Assembly (NCBI GenBank): GCA_016081115.2
Contig: JABTTQ020000319.1
Span: 62,001-126,000 of the forward strand
Length of the DNA: 64,000 bases
Origin: Rehmannia glutinosa
Taxonomy: Eukaryota > Streptophyta > Magnoliopsida > Lamiales > Orobanchaceae
Direction of reading: 5' to 3'
This document shows positions 46,620 through 59,767 of the stretch, piece by piece; the first letter of the stretch is position 1, and each line of letters opens with the position of its first letter. A program made the translations under genes and the position numbers. Below the pieces are notes generated by a model that was not told the DNA's origin, made no database searches, and saw only the letters and a list, made by a program, of their open reading frames with translations.

Positions 46620-47130
46620 AAGAACTCCAAATATTAGTTACCTCAAAATATTTGGATGTAAATGTTCTTTTATGAACACATTGGATCAATTGGATGCCCT
46701 ATGGTGATAGTGATGAAGAAAACAAAAAGGGTATTCCGGAACAAACTCGATGACCAAGGCAACATTGGTCGAACTAAGGCGAGATATTTTTCCAAGTCAA
46801 TGTTAGGTGAGCTTGAGATAATTATGATGGGGGAGCTCAATTTCTTGCTTGGACCAAGAAGATGAATATATTTCAAAAGAACTCTTGAAGGAGTTAAGCA
46901 TTGAAGAAAGAAGAACCATCTCAACCTCTATGGCTAAAGATAGACAAAGGTTGAGAAAGGCATATCGGCCGACAAATAAATTCGAGGTATGTTTTCTTGT
47001 ATTATTCCCATAGACTCGACATTTTATATGCCTTATGTCTATATGCTCGATTTCAAAAAAAAAACTATCCCAACGAATCTCATTAAAGTGCCGTTAAAAG
47101 AAATTTTCAAATATTTAAAAGGCACTTCTT
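46620..47130 (+). pseudogene. E1 pol scraps (RT fragments)
   Basis: Short pieces recognisable against E2 pol are joined out of context: KIFGCKC-like wording near 46640 (integrase end), FRNKLDDQGNIG near 46740 (start of the RT domain), SKSMLGELEIIMMGELNFLL near 46795, and RT/RNase H connection wording near 46975-47125. The same connection sequence occurs once more at 46140-46290. Protease, integrase core and the RT catalytic motif are absent. Confidence 0.65.
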
Positions 47131-48686
47131 CTTATGACTTGTTGTATCCAAAGTATTAAAACGTTCTTATTTTTCCGGGATAACAAGTTCGGTGTTAACA
47201 ATTTCTCAAAATATGGTTCGTCATAATCGAACTAAACATATTGAGATTTGATATCTTTTTAAGGGATTGCGTTTTTTTTTTAACAAAAACTTGAGATGTT
47301 TTAAATCCGTCTCAAAGTTAACTCGCGGACATTTGTTCATTTACCGCCGAGTCTTTTTACCTCATTTCGAGCTTGATTATGACATAATGTATATTGAATG
47401 AGATCTATGTTTGCATTTTGCACGTTTTTAAAACTTAGGGGCGAAAAATCGGATTTTTGGTTCAAACTTCGGATTTTGGAAAACAGGATGAACCACTGGG
47501 CTGACTGGGGCAAGGTCGACCGGTTGCCCATGCCGTCGACCGATCGCCCATGACCCCAACCGGTCGCCCAGACCATTTTCAGCAATAAAATTGCTTACAT
47601 CCTTCATTTCGTTATTTTGGTTATTTTCTTCCAAAATCGAACCCCTTTGCAAATTTCACACACAATTCACCCAAAATGATTTCTTTCTTGTATATTCTAT
47701 ATTTTTAGGTTTATAGTACGAGTATATCATCCGTATTACTCGACTTCTCCGATTGATTGGTAAGCTTAATTCCTCCTTTAATCTCAATTGTTGAACCCTT
47801 GAGAATGTGCTTGTATCTTAATATATTGTTGAAATTCTTGTATTAATATGTTGTTTATGATGATTGATGATGAATGTATAATGTTGTATTGCAATTAGTG
47901 ATGAACATTTTTGGCTTAAACGAATCGCAAAGGCGTTATATTCTTCTAGTTTTATTCGACGCACGCCAAGTGTTCGACGAAATGTTTCAATAAAAAATTC
48001 ATCACCTACATGATTCTCTCGATTTGAAAAGTCTTATAAGTTTATAGAGATCATGTTTTATCAATCAAATGAGCTTTTGCAAGTCAATTGATCAATTTTT
48101 CCCTTTTATTTGAAATTTAAGCTTCTATTTTCAAAACGCTCGATAAATCGATAAATTTGCGCACTTTGATATGAATATATGATGTTTTTATCGTGCTAAC
48201 ATTCTTTTTGATGATTCCAAAGGGGGAGAAACAGGAAAAACGCTCATACGCTCAAAGAAGCGAAAATAAGCTTGCAAGAAAAGCTATAAGCTAGAGCTCT
48301 TAAAAGCCATAAGCTGTGAATATTGCTTAGTCCATTTGATGTATTGTGGACTTTTATGCTTGACTAATGATGTTTTGTGACAGGGGGAGCTTATAAGCTC
48401 ATGGAATTCAAGCTTAAGTTGTAAAATCTAAGCTTTTAGCTTTTAGTTGTAAAATCTAAGCTTTTAGCTTTTAGTTGTTGCTTGTATACTTGTTCTTTGA
48501 TATGCATATTGATAGGGGGAGCTTGTGCAAAAATAATTTTGAAAAATCTTTGCTCATATCCTTGTGTGTTTGTACTTATGATGAATCTTGCTTGCAATGG
48601 ATGATGTTTTAGACCGGAAAATTTGTTTTGCTTTAAAATTGACCTTCTAAAAATTGTTTTGGTTTGTAATCATCAAAAAGGGAGAT
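47131..48686 (+). other. E1 3' non-coding internal region
   Basis: No gene. It matches the minus-strand E2 region 51073-52300 plus the part beyond the LINE. It includes three CGACCGGTTGCCC-like words at 47517-47575, a 33-bp duplication rich in AAGCTTTTAGCTTTTAG near 48415-48475, and ends in the purine tract before the 3' LTR. Confidence 0.6.
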
Positions 48687-50112
48687 TGTTAGATAAATGT
48701 TTTTATCAAGATTTTGATGGTTTTGTTTAAATGGTTTTTACACCAAAACAATGTTTGTAAATATTGTCCAAATACTCCCAATTGATTTAAAATGTTTTTA
48801 CTAATTTTTGGAGTATTTCTTAGAGTTTTTAATTTGATTAAAATTGGACAACACTTTTGATGATTTTGTTTATATTAGTTTTTACACTAAAACAATGTTT
48901 GTAAATGTTGTCCAAATACTCTCAATTGATTTAAAATGTTTTTACTAATTTTTTGGAGTATTTCTTGAAGTTTATTTTTGACAAAAATCGGACAACATTT
49001 CAAATTGAAGGTCGACCGGTCGCCTTAAGCGTCGACCTGTACCTGAAGAACACAAACTTGAAACAGAAACAATTTCTGTACAAAAAAAGAGGAGGGGGAC
49101 CGGTCCACCTAGGGGGCGACCGGTCGCACCCCCCCGTCGACCGGCCGACCCCGACGCAGCGTACTGGATCGCACTATCTTTTTCAAAACGGTGAAATCTT
49201 ATACAAGGCGACCGGTCGCTATTTGTGTAATCTTTTGATGACAAAATTTGTACCGTTGAACATATTGTCAGCAAGATTTGCTTTTCTATTTTGTACAATA
49301 TTTCTACATCTTGTGATCCTCTTTTTGTAGAAAAAAGTGAAGAAGAAGGAGCCTATGTTGGGAGCCTATGTTGGTGAAGACTTCCCTATAAATAGAGGAT
49401 AAATTGAAGACACAAAAAAACACAACACAAGCAAATACACAACAAGAAATCTGCAAATTTCCAAGCTTTCATATTCAACACTCTTGTTGTATTTATAGCC
49501 TAAGTATTTCACTTTCACATCTTGAGGTCTAGGCTTTATTTCTTGATTACACTTTGCACTCAAATTGTAATATTCATTATTGAGGGTGTAATCTTGATTT
49601 TTGGTTATCATTCAAACACAAGATATCCTTGTGAGTGTTCTTGTGGTAAGAACACACTTGGATGATCTAGGTGATAGGTGCAAGAAGATTGTGGTGATCT
49701 TCTTATTGAGGTGTTGAAGAATTTGGTATTCTTCAATGTTGAAGATTGTGGTAATCTTCACAGGGTGCCGTTGAAGGAAGATTGTGGTAATCTTCAAAGG
49801 GAGATTGTGGTAATCTCCAAAGGTGGTATTAAAGAAGAGTGTGGTGCTCTTCAAGGTGTTGTAAGTTGAATTTGTATTAATTTTGGTAATTAATAAAATT
49901 CTTTTTCTTTGAAATCCATCCCAGGAGATCTTTGGGGTGGTAGAGGATTAGGCCCTAGGTGGGTTGAACCTCTTTAAATCGACGTGTGTTGTTTACTTCC
50001 CGCACCTTTATTATTGTCTTGGCGTATTTGTTTCGAAAAAGAGGGCATAATAAAAAAGATGGAGATAATCTATTCACCCCCTCTAGCAGATTATCGTATT
50101 GACGGACTTACA
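48687..50112 (+). repeat. 3' LTR of E1
   Basis: Nearly identical to the 5' LTR, including the hairpin row (49682-49853) and the CCTATAAATAGAGG box near 49385. The GC-rich block (49010-49150) is shorter than in the 5' LTR. Confidence 0.92.
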
Positions 50113-51072
50113 CCAGTGTGTGTTCTTACCACAAGAACACTAACAATGATATCTTGTTTTGGATGATAGAAAAATTCAAGATTACGACTCAATAAATTAA
50201 GTATACAAACTTTGAGTACAAGTGTAATCAAGAACAAAAAGCATAGACCTCAAGGTTGTGCAAGTGCAAGAACTAGGCTATTACAACAAGAGTGTAAAAA
50301 TGAAAGCTTTGAGAATTTGCAGATTTCTTGTTGTGTGTTTGCTTGTATGTGTTGTTTTTTGTATCTTCAAATCAACCTTTATCTCGTCTTCATAGACATA
50401 AGCTCCTCTTTCTTCACTTTTGTCTACAAAAAGAGGATCACAAGATGTAGAAATATTGTACAAAAATCAAAAGCAAATCTTGCTGATAAGGATTCCAACG
50501 GTAGAAATTTGCTGTCAAATCAATACACAGGGCGACCGGTCACCTTGTAGAAAATTTGAACGTTAGACAGAATTAGTGCGATCCAGGTACCGTTCAGATG
50601 GGGGGTCGACCAGTCAGGGGGGTGCGATCGGTCGCCCTAGGGTGCGACCGGTCGGCCCTGCCCTGGACCGGTCCCCCTCCCTCATTTTTCAACTCCAGTA
50701 CGTTCTGTTTCAAGTTTTTCTTTCTTCAGGTACCGTCGACCTTTTGCTCGACCGGTCGACCTCCAACTTGAAATGTTGTCCGATGTTTGTCAAAAATACT
50801 CCAAAAAATTAGTAAAAACATTTTAAATCAATTGGGAGTATTTGGACAACATTTAAAAACATTATTTTGGTGACAAAACCAATTAATACAAAATCATCAA
50901 AAAATGTTGTGCAATTTATATCGAATAATAAACTTTAAGAAATACTCAAAAAATTGGTAAAAATATTTTAAATCATTTAGGAGTATTTGGACAACATTTA
51001 TAAACATTGTTTTGGTATAAAAACTCACTTAAACAAAATCATCAAAATCTTGATAAAAATATTTATCTAACA
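50113..51072 (-). repeat. E2 3' LTR, larger piece (rest at 42491-42847)
   Basis: Aligns base by base with 58796-59762 of the 5' LTR (TTCTTACCACAAGAACACTA near its left end, ATTTATCTAACA at its right end). It holds the GC-rich CGACCGGTC block (50520-50765). Together with 42491-42847 it restores a full-length LTR, which proves that E1 inserted later. Confidence 0.92.
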
Positions 51073-52314
51073 AACTCCCCCTTTTCGATGATTACAAACC
51101 AAAACAATTTTTAGGAAGTCGATTTTAAAACAAAACATATTTTCCGGTCTAAAACATTAATCCATTACAAGCAAGATTTACCATAAGTAAAACACACAAG
51201 GATAGGAGCAAATATTTTTCAAAAACATTTTTGCACAAGCTCCCCCTATCAATATGCATATCAAGAACAAGTATAAAAGCAACCAACTAAAAGCTAAAAG
51301 CTTAGCTTTTACAAAACAAGCTTGAATTATTTGAGCATATAAGCTCCCCCTGTCACAAAACATCATTAGTCAAGCATAAAAGTCCACAATACATCAAATG
51401 GACTAAGTAATATTCACAGCGTTTGACTTTTGAGAGCCCTAGCTTATAGCTTTTCTTGCGAGCTTATTTTCGCTTCTTTGAGCATATGAGCGTTTTTCTT
51501 GTTTCTCCCCATTTGAAATCATCAAAAAGAGTGTTATCACGATAAAAACATCATACAATTATATCAAAGTGCGCAATGTTATCGATTTATCGAGCGTTTT
51601 GAAAATAGAAGCTTAAATTCCAAATAAAAAGGGAAAATTGATCATTTGATTTGCAAAAGCTCATTTGATTGATAAAACATGATCTCAATAAATATATAAG
51701 ACATTTGAAAGCAAATGAGTCATGTAAATGTTGAAATATTCTTTGAGACAATTTATCGAACATGTTGTGGGCGTTAAAAATAGAAGAAGTTGTATAAAGC
51801 CCTTGTATATGAATCAAGACAAAAAATTTCATCACCAAATCAGTTCAAACACAATTCAATACATCATAAATAATAAGCTCATCACAATCATAATAAACTT
51901 CCATCAAAAAATATAATAAATAAGTCACAATCTCAAGGGTTCAACCCAATTAAGCAAAGAAAGTAGAATTCTTACAATTCAGTCGGTAAAGATGAGCAAT
52001 GATGATGATAATCGAGCCTAATTAGGTCCAAGATATGAAATGTATGCAAGAATATAAATAAGTGAAATTTGTGTGCAATTGGCGAAGGGGACGAAAAATG
52101 GGTAATTTGAGCCAAAATGACTAAGTCTGAAGACGAAACATATTTAACCATAAATTGGCGCGGGGCGACCGATCGCCTGTCCGACCGGTTGCCCTCACCC
52201 TGAGGCAGCCTTTGTCTCATTCTTTTTTTTTCAAAATCCGAATTTTCAACCAAAAATCCGATTTTCCGTCCCTAAGTTTTAAAAACGTGCAAAATGCAAA
52301 CGTAAACCTCATTC
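51073..52314 (-). other. E2 3' non-coding internal region
   Basis: Begins at the polypurine tract next to the LTR and has no gene. It matches E1 47395-48686 in reverse, including the AAGCTTTTAG and GAGCTTATA-rich wording and a GCGACCGATCGCC/GACCGGTTGCCC block near 52160-52195. It is interrupted by the LINE at 52315. Confidence 0.65.
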
Positions 52315-53729
52315 GAGCCCAGGAGCGGATTTTCTTGGTCTCCAGATGGGGGCTTCCTGAGAGTCTCATTGAGGATATATCCGGGGTTCCGATTCTACCG
52401 GGTCCGAGGATATCATGCGGTGGATGTTTATCTCTCATGGTGGGTTCTCTATATCTTCGCTTGGGATTCTCTCCAGGGGTAGAAATGCTTAACCTTCTAT
52501 ATGGTGCCATTTGGAACGATGCTCTTATTCCTACTATCTCTATATTCCTTTGGCGCCTTCTTCGTGATCGTCTTCCTGTGGATATCAAGCTTCAGGCACG
52601 TGGCACTTCCTTGCCTCACGTCGTTGTTGCTTGAATAATCCACATTCATCTCCTCAGTCGAATCCATCCCTCACTCTTTTTGATGAATGATCTTGTTGAT
52701 CCGTGTGGAATCACTTTCTTCCTTGGTTTGACACTACACTTCCACACACACCACCGATATGATATTGTTCCTTTCATTTTGGAGGAATCGCACACACGGA
52801 TCACACACGAGGCACTTGAGTTTCTTGGTTCCCGCTTGATTTTATGGTTTTTCCGGACGGAAAGGAATTGTGTCAAGATCGACACCTTCCTTTTTGGCAT
52901 CTCACATTATTTGGCAGGTGGAGCGGTATCTCGGATTCTTGTTTAGTCGTCGTCCTCAACCCATCGATTGGTCCGGATGCTTCCCTCCGTTGGCTTTTTG
53001 CGGGAGTGCTCCACCAGTTCCACGCAGTCGAGGATTGTGATTTGGCGAGCCCCTCGGTCTCCCTCGATCAAGCCGAACACGGATGGTTTGTTTGATCGGG
53101 ACACTTTGATTCTTTGGCGGAGGGGGATTGATTCGAGATCATTCGGGCGGACTTATGTTGGCTTTTCATTGTTCTCTCCGGGCGGTGTCTAGCTTTCATG
53201 CCGAGCTTCTAGCGGAAATGGGATCGCGGCATGCCCGTCTTTTTCTCTTGATTTGGATCGAGTTGGACGCAGCTGACGGTGGTCACCACGATCACTTCGG
53301 TGGCCTGGCTCTTGGCGAGTTCAAGACACCCCGATTCGCATTCGGAACATCCGAGAGGCCTTGATGATTCGATTTCCCACATACAGAGAGGGGAATCGAC
53401 CAGCAGATCACCTTGCAGAGTTGGGAGCTGCTACCCTTGGTAGTCACATTGTTGATGAGGGCACGACTTCTCACCACCTCCTAGCGCTCATTCGGATGGA
53501 CCAGCTGGGATATCCGAGCTTCATATTTTCATAGATCATTGGTTCTCCTTTTATTTTTAGATATCTCATTATGATAGTCTTTCTAGATATCGTAGTGATA
53601 GGTTATTTGTTTTTTGATTTTCTACCGCCTTGACGGGCATGACATTGTATGACATTTTTATTATTTAATATACAGGTAGGGGATCACGCCTCAATCCCCC
53701 ACCCCCCGGGGTGTTATTTTGCTAAAAAA
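52315..53729 (+). mobile_element. 5'-truncated L1-type LINE inserted in E2
   Basis: Target duplication AAACCTCATTC (52304-52314 and 53730-53740) with a run of A at the 3' end just before the second copy. The uninterrupted target is visible in E1 near 47390-47405 in reverse. The remaining coding sequence is the end of ORF2: the RT zinc-binding region (IWNDALIPTISIFLWRLLRD, near 52505-52570) and an RNase H-like domain (KPNTDG near 53072, GLIRDHSGG-type wording near 53130, PTYREGNRPADHLAELGAAT near 53380). Frames change several times. About 1.4 kb of an element normally near 6 kb remains, as is usual for LINE insertion. Confidence 0.88.
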
Positions 53730-53734
53730 AAACC

Positions 53735-56700
53735 TCATTCAATATGCATTATTCCTAACCGTGCTCGTATTGACGCAAAAGTCTTGGAAAATAGCGGTTT
53801 TGTAAAAATGTCCGCTAATTGATCTTGAGATGGTACGAAAGATATCTCAATTTTACGTTTAGAAATACAATCCCTTAGAAAATGATGTCGAATCTCAATG
53901 TGTTTAGTACGGTTATGATGAACCGGGTTTTGAGCAATATTTATAGCGGATATGTTATCACAAAAGATAGAAACACTTTCAAAAGAACATTTATAATCCG
54001 CTAAAGTTTGTTTCATCCAAAGCAATTGAGTACAACAAAAAAGCGGAAATATATTCGCCCGGCCGTTAAAAGTGAAACACAATTTTATTTCTTTGAAAAC
54101 CAAGAAACTAGGCAATCACCTAGAAATTGACATGATCCGGAAGTACTTTTACGATCATCAATATTTCCCGCATAATCCGAATCACTATAACCTTTAAGAG
54201 AAAAATTTTCATTCTTTGGATAAAATAAACCATATTGAATAGTGCCTTTCAAATATCGAAAAATCCTTTTAACGGCACTCATATGAGATTATTTGGGTTT
54301 GCTTTGAAAACGAGCACATAGGCATGCGGCATGAAGAATATCCGGTCTACTTGCGGTTAAATAAAGTAAACTACCAATCATACCTCGATATTTGGATTCA
54401 TCAACCGGCTTGCCTTTTTCATCTTTGTCAATCTTGACGTTTGTTGCCATTGGGATAGAGATTGTTCTTCCTTCTTCAATGCCAAACTTCTTCAAAAGCT
54501 CTTTTTTATAATTTGATTGTGAAATATAAATTCCTTCTTGGCATTGCTTAATTTGAAGTCCAAGGAAGAAGTTGAGCTCCCCCCATCATGCTCATTTCAA
54601 ATTCACCTTGCATTAACTTAGAAAATTTCTTGCACAAGGATTCATTAGTAGCACCAAAAATAATATCATCAACATAAATTTGCACTAATAAGCAATATTG
54701 CCCTTTTTAAAAAACAAAGAGAGTAGTATCAACTTTACCTCTTGTAAAACCATTTTGCAAAAGAAAAGAGCTAAGTTTATCATACCATGCACGGGGTGCT
54801 TGTTTCAAACCATACAAGGCCTTTTTTAAGTTTATAAACATCATTAGGCCTAGAGAAATTTTCAAACCCCGGAGGTTGTTTTACATGGACTTCTTCTTGA
54901 ATAAGACCATTTAAAAATGCGGATTTTACATCCATTTGGTAAAGATTGAAATTTTTAAAACAAGAATAGGCAAGTAAAACACGAATAGCTTCTAAACATG
55001 CTACGGGTGCAAATGTTTCATCATAATCAATACCTTCTTCTTGACAATAACCTTGAGCTACTAACCTTGCTTTGTTTCCAACAATATTGCCTTGGTCATC
55101 GAGCTTGTTCCGAAATACCCATTTTGTGTCAATAATTGTTTGAGATGGAGGACAAGGTACTAGTTCCCATACATCATTCCTTTCAAATTGATTCAACTCC
55201 TCTTGCATTTCTAAAAACCAATTTTCATCTTCAATAGCTTCCTTAGCATTTTTAGGCTCTTTTTGAGATATAAGAGCTTTCTCGGCAAATTTTCCTCGAG
55301 TCATTACTTTATCAAGGGGATCACCAATAATAAGATCTTTTGGGTGATCTCCCTTAAATTTCAATGCTACGGGAAGATCCAAAGTATCACCTTTGTCTTC
55401 TTGAGGAACATTTGAGCTTGAAGGTTGATCATTTTGAGCATCATCTTGAACAATGGGTTCAACAATATCCTCTTCATCACTTTCATCATTGGGTATCCTT
55501 TCAACACCAAGCTTCATTGAATTTGACATGGATGGATTCTTCAACAACCCCACTAGTCTTATTGTAAACCCGATATGCTTTGCTCTTGGTTGAATACCCC
55601 ATAAATATTCATTCATCGGAATTAGGATCAAGTTTGTCCAATTGATCCTTAGTATTCAAAATAAAACACTTATATCCAAATATTTTGAAATAACTAATAT
55701 TTGGAGTTCTTCCTTTCCAAAGCTCATATGGAGTTTTATTCATTTTAGATGAATATAAACTCGATCGATGACATAGCAAGCGGTATTTACGGCTTCGGCC
55801 CAAAAATATTTTGGAAGTGAAAATTCATTGAGCATGGACCGACTCATTTCTTGAAGTGTCCGATTCTTCCTTTCGGCTACTCCATTTTGTTGAGATGTCC
55901 TTGGAGCCGAAAAATTGTGACTATATCCCTTGGTTTCACAAAAGACTCTAAATTCTCCATCAAATTCTCCACCTCGATCACTTCGAATAGACTTAATAGT
56001 TTCTTCTTTTTCATTCTCAATAAGTCTACACAACTTAACAAACTCATTAACGGCATCGCTTTTATTTGTAAGAAATAGAGCCCAAGTATATCTAGAAAAA
56101 TCATCAATTATAACAAAAGTGTAATGTTTTCCACTTAGACTTGTCGTACCAATATCCCCATACAAATCTAAATGAAGAAGTTGTAGAGGCTTGGTTGTGG
56201 AAATTTTATTTTGGGGTTTAAAACTACTCTTAGCTAATTTGTTCTTTTGACAAGTGTCACATATGCCAATATTTTCAAAATTCAATTTGGGTAGTCATTT
56301 TACATGTTGGTTTTTGTAAATAGTTTGCAAATTTTTATATCCAACATGTCCAAGTCGCCTATGCCATAAACTAGTTAAATCATTATTGGCGACAAGACAA
56401 GAAACATTTTGACTAACAAAATCACTTGTACAAATTTTGTAAAGATTGCCTTTTCTAATTGCTTCACAAATAATTTTATCATTTTTGGAAATAAGGCATT
56501 TTTCTTTATTAAAAACAACATTATAATTTGAATCACAAAGTTGGCTAACACTTATCAAATTAAACTTAAGCCCTTCTACTAAAAGAACATTACTAAGAGA
56601 GAAAGAGTTACCAATTCCATTTCCAAGAATTCTTCCTTTGCCATTGCCGAACATGACCATACTCTTTTCTTGGAGCTTGATGTTGGTAAAAAATTCTCTC

Positions 56701-58389
56701 TTTCCGGTCATATGGCGTGAACATCCGCTGTCCACGAGCCATTTTGAATCCTCCATAGTTGTTATAGCCCCTATGACCTACAAAGGAATTATTTTTAGGT
56801 ACCATATAGTTTTGAGGTCCATGGGGGTTAGCCTTGAGACCTTTGGGTCTCCAAACAAAGCTAAAATTATTCTTCAATTTACAATGGCTAACATAGAAAC
56901 CAACTTTACCACAATAAAAACAAATAAGATTATGGGCACTACTAGCACGTACAAAAGTCGGACCTTGGTCTTTTTTCTTTAAAAGAGGTTGAAAAGGTTT
57001 ATAGCCAAGTCCTAATTTAGAATGCTCACCTCTTTGTGCATCTAAAATTTTTGTAACTTTATCCGTACTTAAGTTAAAACGATGCACATCCTTTTTCAAC
57101 CATTTAAGATCATTTGTGAGCGTTTGTTTTTCAGTTTCAAGAGTACGGGCTTTAGTAAAAGTAATATCATGAGCTTTATCAAGAGATTAATAAGAAGTAA
57201 ATAATTTATCCTTTTCTAATTTAAGCTCTTTAAGCTCCTTTTTTAAAGTCTTGTATTTTACAATCAAATTTTGAAACTCATTTTGTAATTCATCAAAATC
57301 ACATTGTAAATCATCAACTAAGGAAGAAGATGAAGCATTAGAGCGCACTCGTTGTTTTTGTCGTCTAGTGCCATAAGACCATGTTTGGATTCTCCTTCTT
57401 CGTCGGTTGTTTCAAGTAGCTCATCCCAAGTTTTGACTTCCGCATTTAGAGCCTTCTTTTTCGGAAAAGGCTTCTTCTTCTTTTGTTCATCTTCCTCGAG
57501 TTTTGGGCAATCGGCTATGAAGTGCCCGGATTTTCCGCATTTAAAACACGAGTTGTCACTCGGTTTTCTCGCCTTATTTTTATTCACAAATTTTGCAAAT
57601 TTACGAACAAGTGCGGCCGTCTCTCATCATCCTCATCAATATCATAGTATGCATTATTAGAAGAAGAAGATGCAAGACCTTTAGGAATAGTTTGCATACC
57701 CGATTGATTGATGGATGGTTTGGAATTTTTCCTCTCCTTGAGATAGACTTCATAGATGAGGAGGTTCCCGATGAGCTCATCGAATTTGAGTGTCTCGAGA
57801 TTTTGTGCTTCCGTGATAGCCGTCACCTTTTCGGACCATGAGTAGGAAGAGCATTCAATACCTTGGTCACCTTGCCTTCTTCGGAGATGACCTTTCCAAG
57901 AGCCACAAGAGGATTGACAATGTTGTCAAGCCTTTCCACCATTTTTTATAAGCTTTCACCATCATGCATATTGAAATTTTCAAAGTCTTTCACAAGCATT
58001 GTTTTTCTTGCTTGCTTCACTTTCTTTGTGCCCTCATAGATGGTTTCTAATTTTTCCCAAACTTCATGTGCCGACCTTATGACTCTTATACAATTATACT
58101 CGGTGACGGTAAGAGAGCAATGTAAAATATTTAAGGCCTTACCGTTTAGAGAGAAAGCCTTCTTCTCATTTTCATCGAACTCCTTGAATGGTTTGGGAGC
58201 CGAGGTGCCGTCCTCCAATTTCTTGATTGGTTGATCAACTCCTTCAATGACCACATTCCAAATATCACATCCACACCCTTGTAGAAAGCACTCCATACGG
58301 TCTTTCCAAAATGCGTAATTGTTGGCGTCGAATAGTGGTGGCTTGTTCGTGGAGGCGCCGGTGGTGAGGTAGCTTTCGTTCGTAGCCAT
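53735..58389 (-). pseudogene. E2 gag-pol polyprotein gene, broken
   Basis: Starts at the ATG at 58389 (MATNESYLTTG). Order: UBN2 gag (58389-57580) with a TAA near 57947 and frame changes near 57840 and 57622; zinc knuckle 1 CFKCGKSGHFIADC (about 57545); coiled-coil stretch with a stop near 57190; zinc knuckle 2 CFYCGKVGFYVSHC, whose His is replaced by Phe (about 56930); protease WLVDSGCSRHMTGK with DSG kept (about 56745); GAG-pre-integrase LWHRRLGHVGYKN; integrase (CDTCQKNKLAKSSF, FVIIDDFSRYTW, IRSDRGGEFD, 56285-55740); RT (TKWVFRNKLDDQGNI, MDVKSAFLNGLIQEEV, and the catalytic IYVDDIIFGA near 54680 in another frame); RNase H (54282-53735, FCDNISAINIAQNPV, HIEIRHHFLRDCI) ending with a stop at 53735. 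At least seven disruptions; inactive. Confidence 0.9.
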
Positions 58390-58446
58390 GGATCTTTCCT
58401 CTTTACTCAAAATGAGCTAGCCAAAGAGTTTGGCTTTGATACCACT

Positions 58447-59762
58447 TGTTAATCCAAGTGGCTACGATAATCTAGAGGGGTGAATAGATTATGTCGATTT
58501 TTCGCAAATCGCCCTCTTTTTTGAATGAACAAAATTGACAAGAATGTAAATGCGGAAATTAAACAACACTCGATGATTTATAGTAGTTCAACCCACCTGA
58601 GCCTAATCTACTACAACCCCGATATATCAAAGTGGATTTCAAAAAGAAAAAAATATTTTATTAATTACCACAATTAATACAACACCACCTTTGAAAATTA
58701 CCACAATCTTCTTACAACACCTTCAAGGAGATTACCACAATCTTCCTTCAACACCTATGAAGAGTACCACACTCTTCAACACCTAAGACCACCCAAGTGT
58801 ATTCTTACCACAAGAACACTAACAAGGATATCTTATTTTGGATGATAGAAAAATTCAAGATTACAACTCAATAAATGAAGTATACAAACTTTGAGTGCAA
58901 GTGTAATCAAGAACAAAAAGCGTAGACCTCAAGGTTGTGCAAGTGCAAGAACTAGGCTATTACAACAAGAGTAAATGAAAGCTTTGAGAATTTGCAGATT
59001 TTTTGTTGTGTGTTTGCTTGTATGTGTTGTTTTTGTGTCTTCAAATCATCCCCTATTTATAGGAGAGTCTTCATAGACATAGGTTCCTCCTTCTTCACTT
59101 TTGTCTACAAAAAGAGGATCACAAGATGTAGAAATATTGTACAAAAATCAAAAGCAAATCTTGCTGATAAGGATTCCAATGGTAGAAATTTGTTGTCAAA
59201 TCAATACACAGGGCGATCGGTCACCCTGTAGAAAATTTTGAACGTTAGACAGAATTAGTGCGATCCAGTACCGTTCAGATGGGGGTCGGCCGGTCGGGGG
59301 TGCGATCGGTCTTATGCTAGGGTGCGGCCAAGTCGGCCCCCCGCTCGACCTGGTCCACCTCCTCATTTTTCAACTCGACGTTCTTTTTCAAGTTTTTCTT
59401 TCTTCAGTACTTGGTCGACCTTTTGCTCGACCGGCCGACCTACAACTTGAAATGTTGTCCGATTTTTGTCAAAAATAAACTTCAAAAATACTCCAAAAAA
59501 TTAGTAAAAACGTTTTAAATCAATTGGGAGTATTTGGACAACATTTAAAAACATTGTTTTGGTGACAAAACCAATTAATACAAAATCATCAAAAATGTTG
59601 TCCAATTTATATCGAATAATAAACTCTAAGAAATACTCCAAAATTGGTAAAAATATTTTAAATCATTTAGGAGTATTTGGACAACATTTATAAACATTGT
59701 TTAGGTATAAAAACTCATTTAAACAAAATCATCAAAGTCTTGATAAAAATATTTATCTAACA
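58447..59762 (-). repeat. 5' LTR of E2
   Basis: 1316 bp, from TGTTAGATAAAT at 59762 to GGATTAACA at 58447 on the minus strand. It has the GC-rich CGACCGG block (59210-59440), a TATAAATAGGGGAT promoter-like box near 59055 and the GTGGT hairpin row at about 58680-58785. Confidence 0.92.
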
Positions 59763-59767
59763 AGATT

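Larger units (their letters stand above)
42848..50112 (+). mobile_element. Copia element E1, plus strand, nested in the 3' LTR of E2
   Basis: The 5' LTR is 42848-44310 (1463 bp) and the 3' LTR is 48687-50112 (1426 bp), both starting TGTTAGATAAATG. They differ chiefly in the GC-rich block at 43170-43350 against 49010-49150. The primer-binding site TGGTATCAGAGCC begins at 44313. A purine tract (AAAAAGGGAGAT) precedes 48687. The target site in the E2 LTR reads CCAAG at 42843-42847 and CCAGT at 50113-50117; the intact site is seen in the other E2 LTR near 58796. Gag is present but has lost its start, and pol is reduced to scraps, so E1 would need proteins from a complete relative. Confidence 0.93.
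42491..59762 (-). mobile_element. Copia element E2, minus strand, hosting two nested insertions
   Basis: The 5' LTR is 58447-59762 (1316 bp). The 3' LTR is in two pieces, 42491-42847 and 50113-51072 (about 1317 bp together), split by element E1. Target duplication AGATT is at 42486-42490 and 59763-59767. The primer-binding site TGGTATCAAAGCC (minus strand, 58432-58444) lies two bases inside the 5' LTR. The polypurine tract AAAAGGGGGAGTT adjoins the 3' LTR at 51073. A LINE (52315-53729) is inserted in the 3' non-coding region. Without the guests the element is about 8.6 kb. The large gag, two zinc knuckles and long LTRs fit the SIRE/Maximus kind of Ty1/copia elements; that assignment is by appearance. 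Confidence 0.93.
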
